From NCBI GenBank assembly GCA_964624395.1, contig CAZUWY010000034.1, positions 1 to 18,724 of the forward strand: a stretch of DNA of 18,724 bases. Reading direction: 5' to 3'. Below, piece by piece: positions 7,551 to 14,313 of this stretch (position 1 is the first letter of the stretch; each line of letters begins with the position of its first letter). The notes beneath the pieces were generated by a model, which saw nothing but the letters and a program-made list of their open reading frames with translations, ran no database searches and was not told the DNA's origin. A program made the position numbers and the translations under genes. Origin of the DNA: UBA1046 sp964624395 (GTDB taxonomy: Bacteria; Bacillota; Clostridia; Saccharofermentanales; DTU023).

Positions 7551-8627
7551 ATGGCAATTAAAGTTGCAATTAACGGTTTTGGCCGTATCGGCCGCTTGAT
7601 CTTTCGCTCGATCGCAGAGCAGGGACTTCTAGGCAAAGAGGTTGAGCTTGTCGCCATTGCCGATTTTATGACTGATGCAGACTATTTTTCCTACCTGCTC
7701 AGATATGATTCGGCCCAGGGCAGATTTGCCCATCAGGTGGAGACGAAAAAATCCAGCCCTGAACTGGAAGAAGAAGATATTTTGATCATCGACGGCAAGT
7801 ATGAGACTAAATGCATTCCGGCAGCCAAGGAGCCTGCCTTGCTGCCCTGGAAAGAGCTGGGTGTCGAGTATGTCCTGGAGTGCACCGGCGCTTTTAACAG
7901 TATGGAGGCAGCTTCTGGCCATCTCACAGCCGGTGCTAAAAAAGTCTTGCTTTCAGCTCCCGGCAAGGGTGGGGTTAAAACCGTGGTCTATGGCGTCAAT
8001 GAGGATGAGTATGACAGCTCAGAGCATCATATAGTGTCTAATGCCTCCTGTACCACCAACTGCCTGGCTCCCGTTGTCCATGTGCTCCTCAAGGAGGGCA
8101 TTGGCATTGAAAAGGGTCTAATGACCACTATTCACGCCTATACCGCCACCCAGTCTGTGGTGGACGGACCGGACAAAAAGAACTGGCGCCTGGGCAGAGC
8201 TGCAGCCTTAAATATTATTCCCTCCACCACCGGAGCGGCCAAGGCCGTAGGTGAAGTGCTGCCGGAGGTCAAAGGCATTATGACGGGCATGTCCTTTAGG
8301 GTGCCGACGATCACAGGTTCGGTGGTCGATCTCACCATTACAACCAAAAAGGATACTTCGATTACCGAGATTGATGCTTTGATGAAAAAGGCAGCCGACA
8401 GCTATTTAAAAGACATCTTGGTCTACGGCAAGGATCCGATCGTCTCCAGCGATATAATCCATGATGCCAGCTCCTCTGTCTATGATTCCGAGGCCAGCCT
8501 GGCCAATAATCTGCCGGGTGAAAAAAGATTTTTCAAACTGATCAGCTGGTACGACAATGAATGGGGCTACAGCAATCGCTGCATCGATATGCTCCTTTAC
8601 ATGGCTAAAAAAGACGCCAAGAACTAA
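7551..8627 (+). CDS. gap: Glyceraldehyde-3-phosphate dehydrogenase (long form)
   Basis: This glycolytic enzyme oxidises glyceraldehyde 3-phosphate to 1,3-bisphosphoglycerate with NAD. The Rossmann signature INGFGRIGRLIFR is at 7-19, and Asp38 ends the second strand, which favours NAD over NADP. The active site SNASCTTNCLAP holds catalytic Cys167, and His195 (TTIHAYTATQ) is its partner. The C-terminal SWYDNEWGYSNR is intact. At 358 residues it is longer than the usual bacterial 330-340; the extra residues lie mainly in the N-terminal half (the FAHQVETKKSSP region). From memory these fit the glycosomal GAPDH of trypanosomes and the related bacterial long forms. GGAAGG lies ten bases before ATG 7551. 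The gene is flanked by terminators, so it is probably transcribed alone. Confidence 0.97.
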   Translation: MAIKVAINGFGRIGRLIFRSIAEQGLLGKEVELVAIADFMTDADYFSYLLRYDSAQGRFAHQVETKKSSPELEEEDILIIDGKYETKCIPAAKEPALLPWKELGVEYVLECTGAFNSMEAASGHLTAGAKKVLLSAPGKGGVKTVVYGVNEDEYDSSEHHIVSNASCTTNCLAPVVHVLLKEGIGIEKGLMTTIHAYTATQSVVDGPDKKNWRLGRAAALNIIPSTTGAAKAVGEVLPEVKGIMTGMSFRVPTITGSVVDLTITTKKDTSITEIDALMKKAADSYLKDILVYGKDPIVSSDIIHDASSSVYDSEASLANNLPGEKRFFKLISWYDNEWGYSNRCIDMLLYMAKKDAKN

Positions 8628-8639
8628 CAGTTAATTTCA

Positions 8640-8668
8640 GGCCGCCTCTCATTTAAGGGGCGGCCATT
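8640..8668 (+). terminator. Intrinsic terminator after gap
   Basis: GGCCGCC (8640-8646) pairs perfectly with GGCGGCC (8659-8665). Three further inner pairs including one G-U make a 10-bp stem with a six-base loop. A T-containing tail (ATTACTCTTT) follows. It lies 13 bp after the gap stop and 37 bp before cdd. Confidence 0.75.
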
Positions 8669-8701
8669 ACTCTTTAAGATAGGTTCAGCCGGGGGTTAAA
8701 G

Positions 8702-9106
8702 ATGAGCAATGAGCTGATTGACAGACTGATAGATGCTGCCTTTGCAGCCCAGAAGAGGGCCTATGCGCCCTATTCCAATTTCAGGGTGGGAGCTGCTGTT
8801 TTAGATGAAAAAAGCAGGATATTTTCCGGCTGCAATATTGAAAATTCAAGTTTTGGCGCCTCTGTCTGCGCCGAGCGCACAGCGATCTTTACCGCAGTGG
8901 CGGCTGGGGCCAAAGAGATCAAGATTTTAGCGGTCATAACAGATGATGACGATTATGCAAGACCCTGCGGGATCTGCCGGCAGGTGGCAGCAGAATTTGC
9001 CGGGCCCTTCTTTCGCCTGATTGCCTTAAAGCCGGATCGCAGTTATCTTGAATACAGTCTGGAGGAGATTTTGCCCTTTTTCTTCGGGCCGGAAAATCTT
9101 AGCTGA
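8702..9106 (+). CDS. cdd: Cytidine deaminase
   Basis: Cdd hydrolyses cytidine and deoxycytidine to uridine and deoxyuridine in pyrimidine salvage. The 134-residue length is that of the small tetrameric form. YAPYSNFRVGAAVL at 21-34 and GCNIENSSFGASVCAERTAI at 43-62 bind the nucleoside. Cys56 and the pair in PCGIC (Cys89, Cys92) are the zinc ligands, and Glu58 is the catalytic proton shuttle. All are intact. A G-rich ribosome-binding site precedes ATG 8702. The gene stands between the gap terminator and an 11-bp tandem repeat. In many Bacillota cdd lies near era and dgk; that context is absent here. Confidence 0.97.
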   Translation: MSNELIDRLIDAAFAAQKRAYAPYSNFRVGAAVLDEKSRIFSGCNIENSSFGASVCAERTAIFTAVAAGAKEIKILAVITDDDDYARPCGICRQVAAEFAGPFFRLIALKPDRSYLEYSLEEILPFFFGPENLS

Positions 9107-9121
9107 GCCTGAGCTGGAAGT

Positions 9122-9176
9122 ATCCAGATAAAATCCAGATAAAATCCAGATGAAATCCAGATGAAATCCAAATAAA
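9122..9176 (+). repeat. Five tandem copies of an 11-bp unit
   Basis: Five head-to-tail copies of ATCCAGATAAA occur: two exact, two with TGAA in place of TAAA, and a last ATCCAAATAAA. They lie in the convergent interval between cdd and the gatD-like gene, starting 16 bp after the cdd stop and ending 24 bp before the assembly gap. The unit is not a multiple of three, so it is not a coding repeat. A longer array may continue into the gap and may be why assembly failed there. Confidence 0.9.
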
Positions 9177-9200
9177 TGTCCTGATGAAAGTATCTTACTT

Positions 9201-9300
9201 NNNNNNNNNNNNNNNNNNNNNNNNNNNNNNNNNNNNNNNNNNNNNNNNNNNNNNNNNNNNNNNNNNNNNNNNNNNNNNNNNNNNNNNNNNNNNNNNNNNN
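9201..9300. other. Assembly gap of 100 N
   Basis: Exactly 100 unknown bases, a common placeholder for a gap of unknown length. It removes the 3' end of the minus-strand gatD-like gene. On the minus strand just past the gap one frame gives AAG TAA at once (stop at 9195-9197), a plausible true end if the gap length is 2 modulo 3. Confidence 0.97.
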
Positions 9301-9955
9301 TTTTGATCTGCTCTTTTCTGGCCCTAAAAGCTGCCAGCATGGCCTCTTGATGGGGAAGATCTCCCTCGTAGCCGATGCTTTTAAGTAAATGTTTACTAAA
9401 AAAAGGTGAAGTTAAAAGCAAGGGACCTAACAGGGAGGCGGCATAGAGATTATTGTCCTTGAGGCCGACATTTCTTTTAGCTGTGGCGATAAAGGGCGGC
9501 ATTTCTCCCTCATGGCGGGTGAACTGGGAGATAAAGCCGATCATTTCAATCTCTAAGTAGCGGCCGTAAATTAGATCATTATAGCGGTCATAGCGATTGG
9601 TCAAGGTTTTGAAAGGGTAAAGATCTAGGGCCGAAACAGTCTCTTGCCCCTGGTAGCTGATCTCTCTTCCTAAAAGATCAAAGGAGTTGCCGGTCAGTAA
9701 AAGATGCTGGCCATTTTTGATTTTTTCTTTGATTTGATCTCTCAGCGGCCTTAAGAGGTCGAGGATTAATCTTTGTTTTTTCTCCGTCATCACACCCATG
9801 TAAACGAGATCAATATCTTCTTTTAAAAAAAGCGGCGGAGAGGGGTAGCTGGTTCTGAAGATATTTTCTTGGCCGAAAATTTCAGTCAAAAACATCTGGC
9901 TGCCGTTTTCACCCAGAAGATTTGTCAGTTCCGGATATAAAAATTCAATCTTCAT
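9301..9955 (-). CDS. GatD-like amidotransferase subunit lacking catalytic Cys and His, 3' end in gap
   Basis: About 218 residues are visible, matching the class I amidotransferase fold of GatD, the glutaminase that with MurT amidates lipid II D-glutamate. The frame of the family is kept: an N-terminal MKIEFLYPELTNLLGE, then KNGQHLLLTGNSFDLLG at 80-96, then NNLYAASLLGPLLL at 168-181. Where GatD has the nucleophile motif CGGYQ, this protein has TGNSF, with Thr88 in the Cys position. Where GatD has TYLHGP, it has ASLLGP, with Leu176 in the His position. It therefore cannot hydrolyse glutamine by the known mechanism. Its start overlaps the murT-like stop by four bases (ATGA), indicating coupled expression. 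The apparent read-through beyond the N run is an artefact. The true end is probably near 9195 or inside the gap. Confidence 0.8.
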
Positions 9956-11313
9956 GTCTTTTGCTCCAGTCGCTTGACTAAATCTTGCTGCAGCTTTTTG
10001 GCTAAGGGTGCAGAATAAAGCTCATGCAAGATTAAGATCTTATCCGCCTCAAGCTTTACCGTCTCGGCCAGCTTTTTACTATCTTCCACCAGATAGATTT
10101 TCTCCTCTTTAATGCCAGCAAATAAAAGGCGCAGCTTAAAATCTTTTACCCTTGCTCCGGTCAGGACAATTTGCAGCACGGCCGGGTCATTTAAGAGCTC
10201 AAAGTCCACATCATAATGCCAGGCGGTATTATCTGCAAAGCCTCTGCTGCCGGGACTAAGATTATATAAAAGGATCAAGGCCTTGCTGCCTTCAAGTTTC
10301 ATGACGGCGTGCAAAGCTCTGGTCACAGCGATTGGATTCCAGCCCTTGGCCAGCATGCGGTAGATGGTAGTGCCCTTTCTTTCTACGATCTCCTTGCGGC
10401 TGGCTAAAAGCTGGATTTGCCTGAGGGCGCTGTTGATCTCTTCCTCCTGATGGCCTAGTACTTTTAGTACAGCCAGGGCAGAGAGAAGATTATAGTCATC
10501 TTGAATGGTATCGCCAAGAGGCAAATAGCTTTCTGTCTGCCCCTGGTGTTTTACTCTTAAGAGATCTTGATCTTTAGTTAAAACAAAGTCGGCCGCAATA
10601 TTTTCTAGGCCACAGGACTTACATTTCAGCTGGCCGATATGGTGGTACCTGCGAAAAGAAAAGTCTAGCTGGCCGCCACATCTTGGACAGATGGGCAGAT
10701 CGTCGATCAGGCCCGGCTCTTCTTCATTTTCTTCGGGCAAAGGCGAGATTGAAAAAGCATAGCGCTCATTTTCAGGGCTCAGCCTGCTGCTGATCAGATC
10801 GTCGGCGTTGACAATTAAAATAGTTTCTGGCGGGATGCTCTCTTCTAAGACTGAGGCGACAAATTCCACATGGGCATTTCTGCTGTAGGATTCACGAAAG
10901 AGATTGGTGATCAAAAGATAATCCGGCTTTAAGTCGGGAAAGATAATGCGCGTGGCCCTTTCATCTAGCTCCAAGATGAGATTTGCTATTTTGGGGCCGC
11001 CCCAAAAGCTGGAGGCCGAAATTAAAGCCGAGGCCACCCCTTCTTTAAGATTGCTGCCGTAGCTGTTATGGGCCAGATCATAGCCCAGGGCTTTCATGCT
11101 GTCAGCTAGAAGATTGGCTGTGGTCGTTTTGCCGTTGGTGCCGGTGATGCCGATAATAAGCTTTGGTCTGGTGATCACCATTAAAAACTTGGGGCAGATT
11201 AAAAGCGCAATCTTACCAGGCCAGTGGCTGCCCTGACCGCCTGTCAGCTGGATCAATCTGGCTGTCAGCCTTGCTGCCAGGATGGCGAGGTAAAAGCGAG
11301 GATTTTTTTTCAT
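9952..11313 (-). CDS. MurT-like Mur ligase family protein (DUF1727)
   Basis: The 453-residue protein follows the MurT plan. An N-terminal helix is followed by a Mur ligase ATP-binding loop GITGTNGKTTT (P-loop 58-64), a central domain with a four-cysteine zinc ribbon (Cys209, Cys212, Cys231, Cys234; CPRCGG and CKSCG), and a C-terminal DUF1727 domain. Canonical MurT with GatD amidates the D-Glu of lipid II. Here several active-site regions differ from S. aureus MurT as I recall it: FRDQMDR is FRESYSR, LAKNPAGMN is LAKGWNPIA, and the ADGRDTSW loop is SRGFADNTAW at 356-365, placing Asn362 at an Asp position. ATP binding looks preserved; the substrate may differ. The start has GGAAAGGA five bases upstream. 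It is 35 bp downstream of the OPT gene and overlaps the gatD-like gene. Confidence 0.85.
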   Translation of the reverse strand: MKKNPRFYLAILAARLTARLIQLTGGQGSHWPGKIALLICPKFLMVITRPKLIIGITGTNGKTTTANLLADSMKALGYDLAHNSYGSNLKEGVASALISASSFWGGPKIANLILELDERATRIIFPDLKPDYLLITNLFRESYSRNAHVEFVASVLEESIPPETILIVNADDLISSRLSPENERYAFSISPLPEENEEEPGLIDDLPICPRCGGQLDFSFRRYHHIGQLKCKSCGLENIAADFVLTKDQDLLRVKHQGQTESYLPLGDTIQDDYNLLSALAVLKVLGHQEEEINSALRQIQLLASRKEIVERKGTTIYRMLAKGWNPIAVTRALHAVMKLEGSKALILLYNLSPGSRGFADNTAWHYDVDFELLNDPAVLQIVLTGARVKDFKLRLLFAGIKEEKIYLVEDSKKLAETVKLEADKILILHELYSAPLAKKLQQDLVKRLEQKT

Positions 11314-11348
11314 TCTATCCTTTCCGGTCAGATTTAAGATAAGATAAT

Positions 11349-12799
11349 TTATCCCTTAAACATCTGGATAATTGCAATCACGGTGGAGCTGATGCCCTCG
11401 CCGCCTAAAAGCCCGGCCGCTATGATGCTGCCGTCCAGCTCAAGCTTCTTGAGATTTGTTTTACTGATGATCAAAGCTAAAAGCCCGCCGATAAAGATTG
11501 AGGTGGACATGCCCANNNNNNNNNNNNNNNNNNNNNNNNNNNNNNNNNNNNNNNNNNNNNNNNNNNNNNNNNNNNNNNNNNNNNNNNNNNNNNNNNNNNN
11601 NNNNNNNNNNNNNNNCCGGTTTTATAGTCGTTCATGGCATCGCCGGCATAGCCGCAGGCCACTGCCACCAGGCAGGCGATTAAAATGGCATGTTCATTGT
11701 TGAGATTTACTAGAAGCCTGATAGCTAAAAGGACGATGATGCCAAAGATCTCCATCGGGTTGATGCCGGTCTGACCGGTGATGACAGAGGACATGGCGGT
11801 GGCAAAGATGACGCCCAGCATGGCTAAAAAGGAGATGGCGGGGGAGAGGCCGGCTACGATGGTGATGACAAAGCTTGCCGATCCGGCAATTATAAGTAAA
11901 AGACCGCTTCTTTTTTTGCCCAGGACCTTTTCGCCCTTTTTCTTTAACTGCTGATTTTTCTTAAATTCACTGATGCCTGTGCCCAGGTAATTTAAGACTA
12001 TGCCGATGCCAGCTCCCACCATCAGGCCGACGGCTGCCGTGAGAATAATGTCTGAAGCTCCGGCGGCCTCGATGATCAGACCGGCCAGAGCGCCGACAAA
12101 CCAGAAGGCGGCAGAGCTAAAGCCGATGATATAGCCGGTGGCAATTGCCAGAGGTGACATATAGATGGCCAGGGGGAAAAAGGAGATAAAACCGCTGTAA
12201 AGCGATTTAATCCAGCCGAAGACATCGCGCATGACTGTAAAAAGAGCAGAAAACAAGAGGGAGAACAAAAGTAAAAGGGCATTCTTGCCGCCCTCGTCAC
12301 CGGCTTCCAGTGTATCTGCGGCGGCGGCGCCGATCGGATAGGCCAGTTCTAACTCCTCGATATTTCTCTTCCGGTAGATCCAGCAGAGGACGGTGCCGAT
12401 GATGACACCGGCCAGAGAGACTAAAAATACCGGCCAGAACTTGGGCATCAGCCAGGTGGTAAGCTCCATTGTCTCGGGATCATAGGCCTCATAGACGCCA
12501 GAGATAAAGAGGGCGGGGATGGTAAAGGCGATGCCGCCTGCGATCATGGCACCGGCTGACATGCCGGTCTGAGTGATATTTATTTCATTTTTGCTGGCTG
12601 CTCTTTTACTGATTTTCGCACCCAGGCGCAGCAGGGACATGGAAAGGACTGCCACAAAGATTGTCGGCCAGGGCAGAGCGCTCATTTTTAATGCCACATA
12701 GATTGAACTGATGGTGATCAGTATCGATCCCAGAATAGAGAGTATGATCGCGCGCCAGCTGAGATTGTCATCTAGCAAAAACTGTTTCTTTTGTTGCAT
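11349..12799 (-). CDS. OPT family oligopeptide-type transporter, interrupted by assembly gap
   Basis: This is a polytopic membrane protein of the OPT family, proton-coupled importers of peptides or metal chelates. Before the gap 394 residues contain many hydrophobic segments and family features: NITQTGMSAGAMIAGGIAFT, ELAYPIGAAAADTLEAG and GQTGINPMEIFGI. After the gap the same strand encodes GMSTSIFIGGLLALIISKTN and then the ending GEGISSTVIAIIQMFKG, with a stop at 11349-11351. The two parts are out of frame if the gap is taken as 100, so the real gap is 2 modulo 3. The start is ATG 12799, with GGGAG eight bases upstream; an upstream in-frame TTG (12829) is less likely. It is first in a likely operon with the murT-like and gatD-like genes. 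The substrate is unknown. Confidence 0.88.
11516..11615. other. Assembly gap of 100 N inside the OPT gene
   Basis: Exactly 100 unknown bases in the 3' third of the transporter gene. Coding capacity on both sides fits one protein if the true gap length is 2 modulo 3, so the length shown is a placeholder and the gene is probably intact in the organism. Confidence 0.97.
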
Positions 12800-12915
12800 T
12801 GCCCCGTCTCCCGATCTGTTAATATGCAAGACATAATAGAGATATTTAAAAGTATATTGACACAGTGACCGGCTTTTTTCAATCCTTGAGCCTTGCTGTG
12901 TAAGAAGGATAGCCT
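12800..12915. promoter_or_regulatory. Divergent promoter region between OPT and ArsD-like genes
   Basis: This 116-bp interval must hold promoters for both directions. On the minus strand a TATACT -10 box (12851-12856) precedes the OPT gene. A TTGAAA (12877-12882) lies 20 bp from it, too far for a standard pair. On the plus strand a perfect TTGACA -35 occurs at 12857-12862; the best -10 at an 18-bp spacing is only AATCCT. The two candidates overlap, so the genes could be regulated together, but neither promoter is convincing by eye. Confidence 0.35.
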
Positions 12916-13539
12916 ATGAATCTAAGAGAGATAGATGCAATTAAAATAAACGATAGACCTGATCCGGTCAGGCTTTCTCGGCGCGAGAGAAAAAACTGCT
13001 GCCGGGGCGACTGCGATATGCACGAGCTGGAGGGTCGCATGAACATCAAGGTTTTAGGGCTGGAGGATGCCTCTTTGGTGCTGGCGGGCGGCAGTAAAAA
13101 TCTGCTTTTGCTGCTGGCTTTAGGCCATAGGCTGGAAGAGCTGGGCCATGAATTTCATTATTATTCGATCAGCCAAAACCCGGAGGCTTTTGTCTGTGAA
13201 CCACTGGTGTTGTCTTTAGTGGACGAAATGGACGATTCTGTCTTTCCTGTTACCATTGCCGACAATAAAATCCTGCTCCAGGGCAGATATCCGGATGAGG
13301 AGGATTTTTGCTGCTGGACCGGCCTTGATTTTTCCGACCTTGATCTGGAGGCTGAGGCAGAACTGCAGGCTGTGCTGGCCTGTAATAGCTATAAGGTTAT
13401 TTTATGTGACTGCGGTGTCAGCTGTGTAGATTGCCACAGCAGCAGTGTCTTGATTGATGATGAGACAGCCAGGAAGATGAATGATCCCTCCCGGGACGAT
13501 TTGAGCGAAAATCTTACTAATATCGACGATCAGCTGTGA
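12916..13539 (+). CDS. ArsD-like cysteine-rich thioredoxin-fold protein
   Basis: The 207-residue product resembles the arsenic metallochaperone ArsD, which hands As(III) to the ArsA ATPase. The best match is HYYSISQNPEAFVCEP at 81-96 followed by PVTIADNKILLQGRYPDEED at 111-130; ArsD has NLxQxPxAFxxNxxV, then LPVxLVDGExVxxGRYPxxEE. The N-terminal RKNCCRGDC (Cys28, Cys29, Cys33) resembles the metal-binding MCCSTGVC of ArsD, but an extra leader of about 25 residues precedes it. Unlike ArsD, it has an added tail with CDCGVSCVDC (Cys164, 166, 170, 173). Eleven cysteines in all suggest binding of a soft metal or metalloid. No arsA, arsB or arsR is visible. AAGGA lies six bases before the ATG. The function is inferred from partial similarity only. 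Confidence 0.6.
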   Translation: MNLREIDAIKINDRPDPVRLSRRERKNCCRGDCDMHELEGRMNIKVLGLEDASLVLAGGSKNLLLLLALGHRLEELGHEFHYYSISQNPEAFVCEPLVLSLVDEMDDSVFPVTIADNKILLQGRYPDEEDFCCWTGLDFSDLDLEAEAELQAVLACNSYKVILCDCGVSCVDCHSSSVLIDDETARKMNDPSRDDLSENLTNIDDQL

Positions 13540-13569
13540 TAAAATTGAATTAGATCTTTTTCGTGTAAC

Positions 13570-13579
13570 AGTGGCCACT
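13570..13579. promoter_or_regulatory. 10-bp perfect palindrome upstream of hpf
   Basis: AGTGGCCACT is self-complementary and lies in the 103-bp interval before hpf. A wider imperfect pairing exists: AACAG at 13567-13571 with CTGTT at 13592-13596. It may be an operator, but a 10-bp palindrome can occur by chance, and no promoter hexamers could be assigned with confidence near it. Confidence 0.25.
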
Positions 13580-13610
13580 TAACTGGCAGCTCTGTTCTTT
13601 GTATTTACTT

Positions 13611-13626
13611 AGCCGCGTCTGCGGTT
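13611..13626 (+). other. Small hairpin next to the hpf ribosome-binding site
   Basis: AGCCGC (13611-13616) pairs with GCGGTT (13621-13626), one pair being G-U, around a GTCT loop. It ends two bases before the AAAGGA Shine-Dalgarno sequence (13629-13634). It could modulate translation of hpf by stacking beside the ribosome-binding site, but it does not occlude it. Confidence 0.35.
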
Positions 13627-13642
13627 AGAAAGGATGTGACCT

Positions 13643-14182
13643 ATGATTATTGATATTCATGGAGTAGGAATTAAGATCGGCGATAATTTCCACGACAAGG
13701 TTCATCAGAAAATGCAGAAGTTTCAGCGCTATTTTGGCGATGAAGCGGTAGGCAGTGTGCGTTTCCAGCATGAACATGACGATTATCGTGCGGAAGTGAC
13801 GATCAAGGTGAGGTCCCATTTGTACCGGGCAGAGGCAATTGCCCCGGAGGGGATCATGGCTTTGCAAAAGGCCATAGATATTTTGGAGGGGCAGATCAGG
13901 AAGCAAAAAGCGAGAATGAAAAAGCAGTCCAGGCAGTATGACTATATGGATGAGTATTTTGCTGATTTGGAATCTCTGAGCGCTGAAGATGAGGAGAGCC
14001 TCCCCGTCATTATCCGGCGCAAGAGCTTTGAGATTACCCCCATGGATGCCAATGAGGCAGTTTTGCAGATGGAACTTTTAGATCATAATTTCTTTCTCTT
14101 CCTCAATGGCAACACAGGCAAGGTCAATCTTGTCTATAAGCGTTTAGACGGCAACTACGGTTTGATTGAAACAGAATACTAA
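13643..14182 (+). CDS. hpf: Ribosome hibernation promoting factor, long form
   Basis: Long-form HPF binds the 30S decoding region and dimerises 70S ribosomes into inactive 100S particles in stationary phase or stress. The 179-residue protein has the expected two domains. The N-terminal S30AE domain (about 1-95) includes QHEHDDYRAEVTI and PEGIMALQKAIDILEGQIRK. An acidic linker with LESLSAEDEES follows. The C-terminal dimerisation domain contains IRRKSFEITPMDANEAVLQM, HNFFLFLNGNTGKVNLVYKR and DGNYGLIETEY. The start ATG has AAAGGA eight bases upstream. A small hairpin precedes that site and a strong terminator follows 24 bp after the stop, so it is probably transcribed alone. In many Bacillota hpf is next to secA; here pcrA follows. 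Confidence 0.97.
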   Translation: MIIDIHGVGIKIGDNFHDKVHQKMQKFQRYFGDEAVGSVRFQHEHDDYRAEVTIKVRSHLYRAEAIAPEGIMALQKAIDILEGQIRKQKARMKKQSRQYDYMDEYFADLESLSAEDEESLPVIIRRKSFEITPMDANEAVLQMELLDHNFFLFLNGNTGKVNLVYKRLDGNYGLIETEY

Positions 14183-14206
14183 AATTTATTCTTGATATAG
14201 ATATAT

Positions 14207-14235
14207 GAGGCGGCCGCCAGCTGGCGGCCGCTTTT
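14207..14235 (+). terminator. Palindromic intrinsic terminator after hpf
   Basis: Positions 14210-14231 are a perfect 22-bp palindrome made of GCGGCCGCCAG and its complement. Folded as RNA it gives nine G-C-rich pairs with an AGCT loop, extended outward by three weaker pairs, and is followed by TTTT. It also contains two NotI sites (GCGGCCGC). It separates hpf from pcrA. Being symmetrical, its stem works on both strands, but the T-run is on the plus strand. Confidence 0.85.
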
Positions 14236-14313
14236 CACAGAAGATAAGAAGGGATGGAAAAGAAAACTTTGACAGGCCAAGAGAGTGTAAAAGACCAAGT
14301 AGAAGGAACATTT

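Noticed and set aside
9122..9176. CRISPR array
   Set aside because: The units are 11 bp, directly adjacent and without spacers; no cas gene is present.
9026..9955. A single minus-strand reading frame running from the gatD-like start across the N run into cdd
   Set aside because: The frame is held open only by unknown bases. The part after the gap encodes the 11-bp repeat and the reverse of cdd and has no similarity to GatD.
14269..14274. Perfect TTGACA as a -35 box for pcrA
   Set aside because: No acceptable -10 hexamer lies 16-18 bp downstream; the nearest A/T-rich hexamer (TAAAAG) is only 13 bp away.
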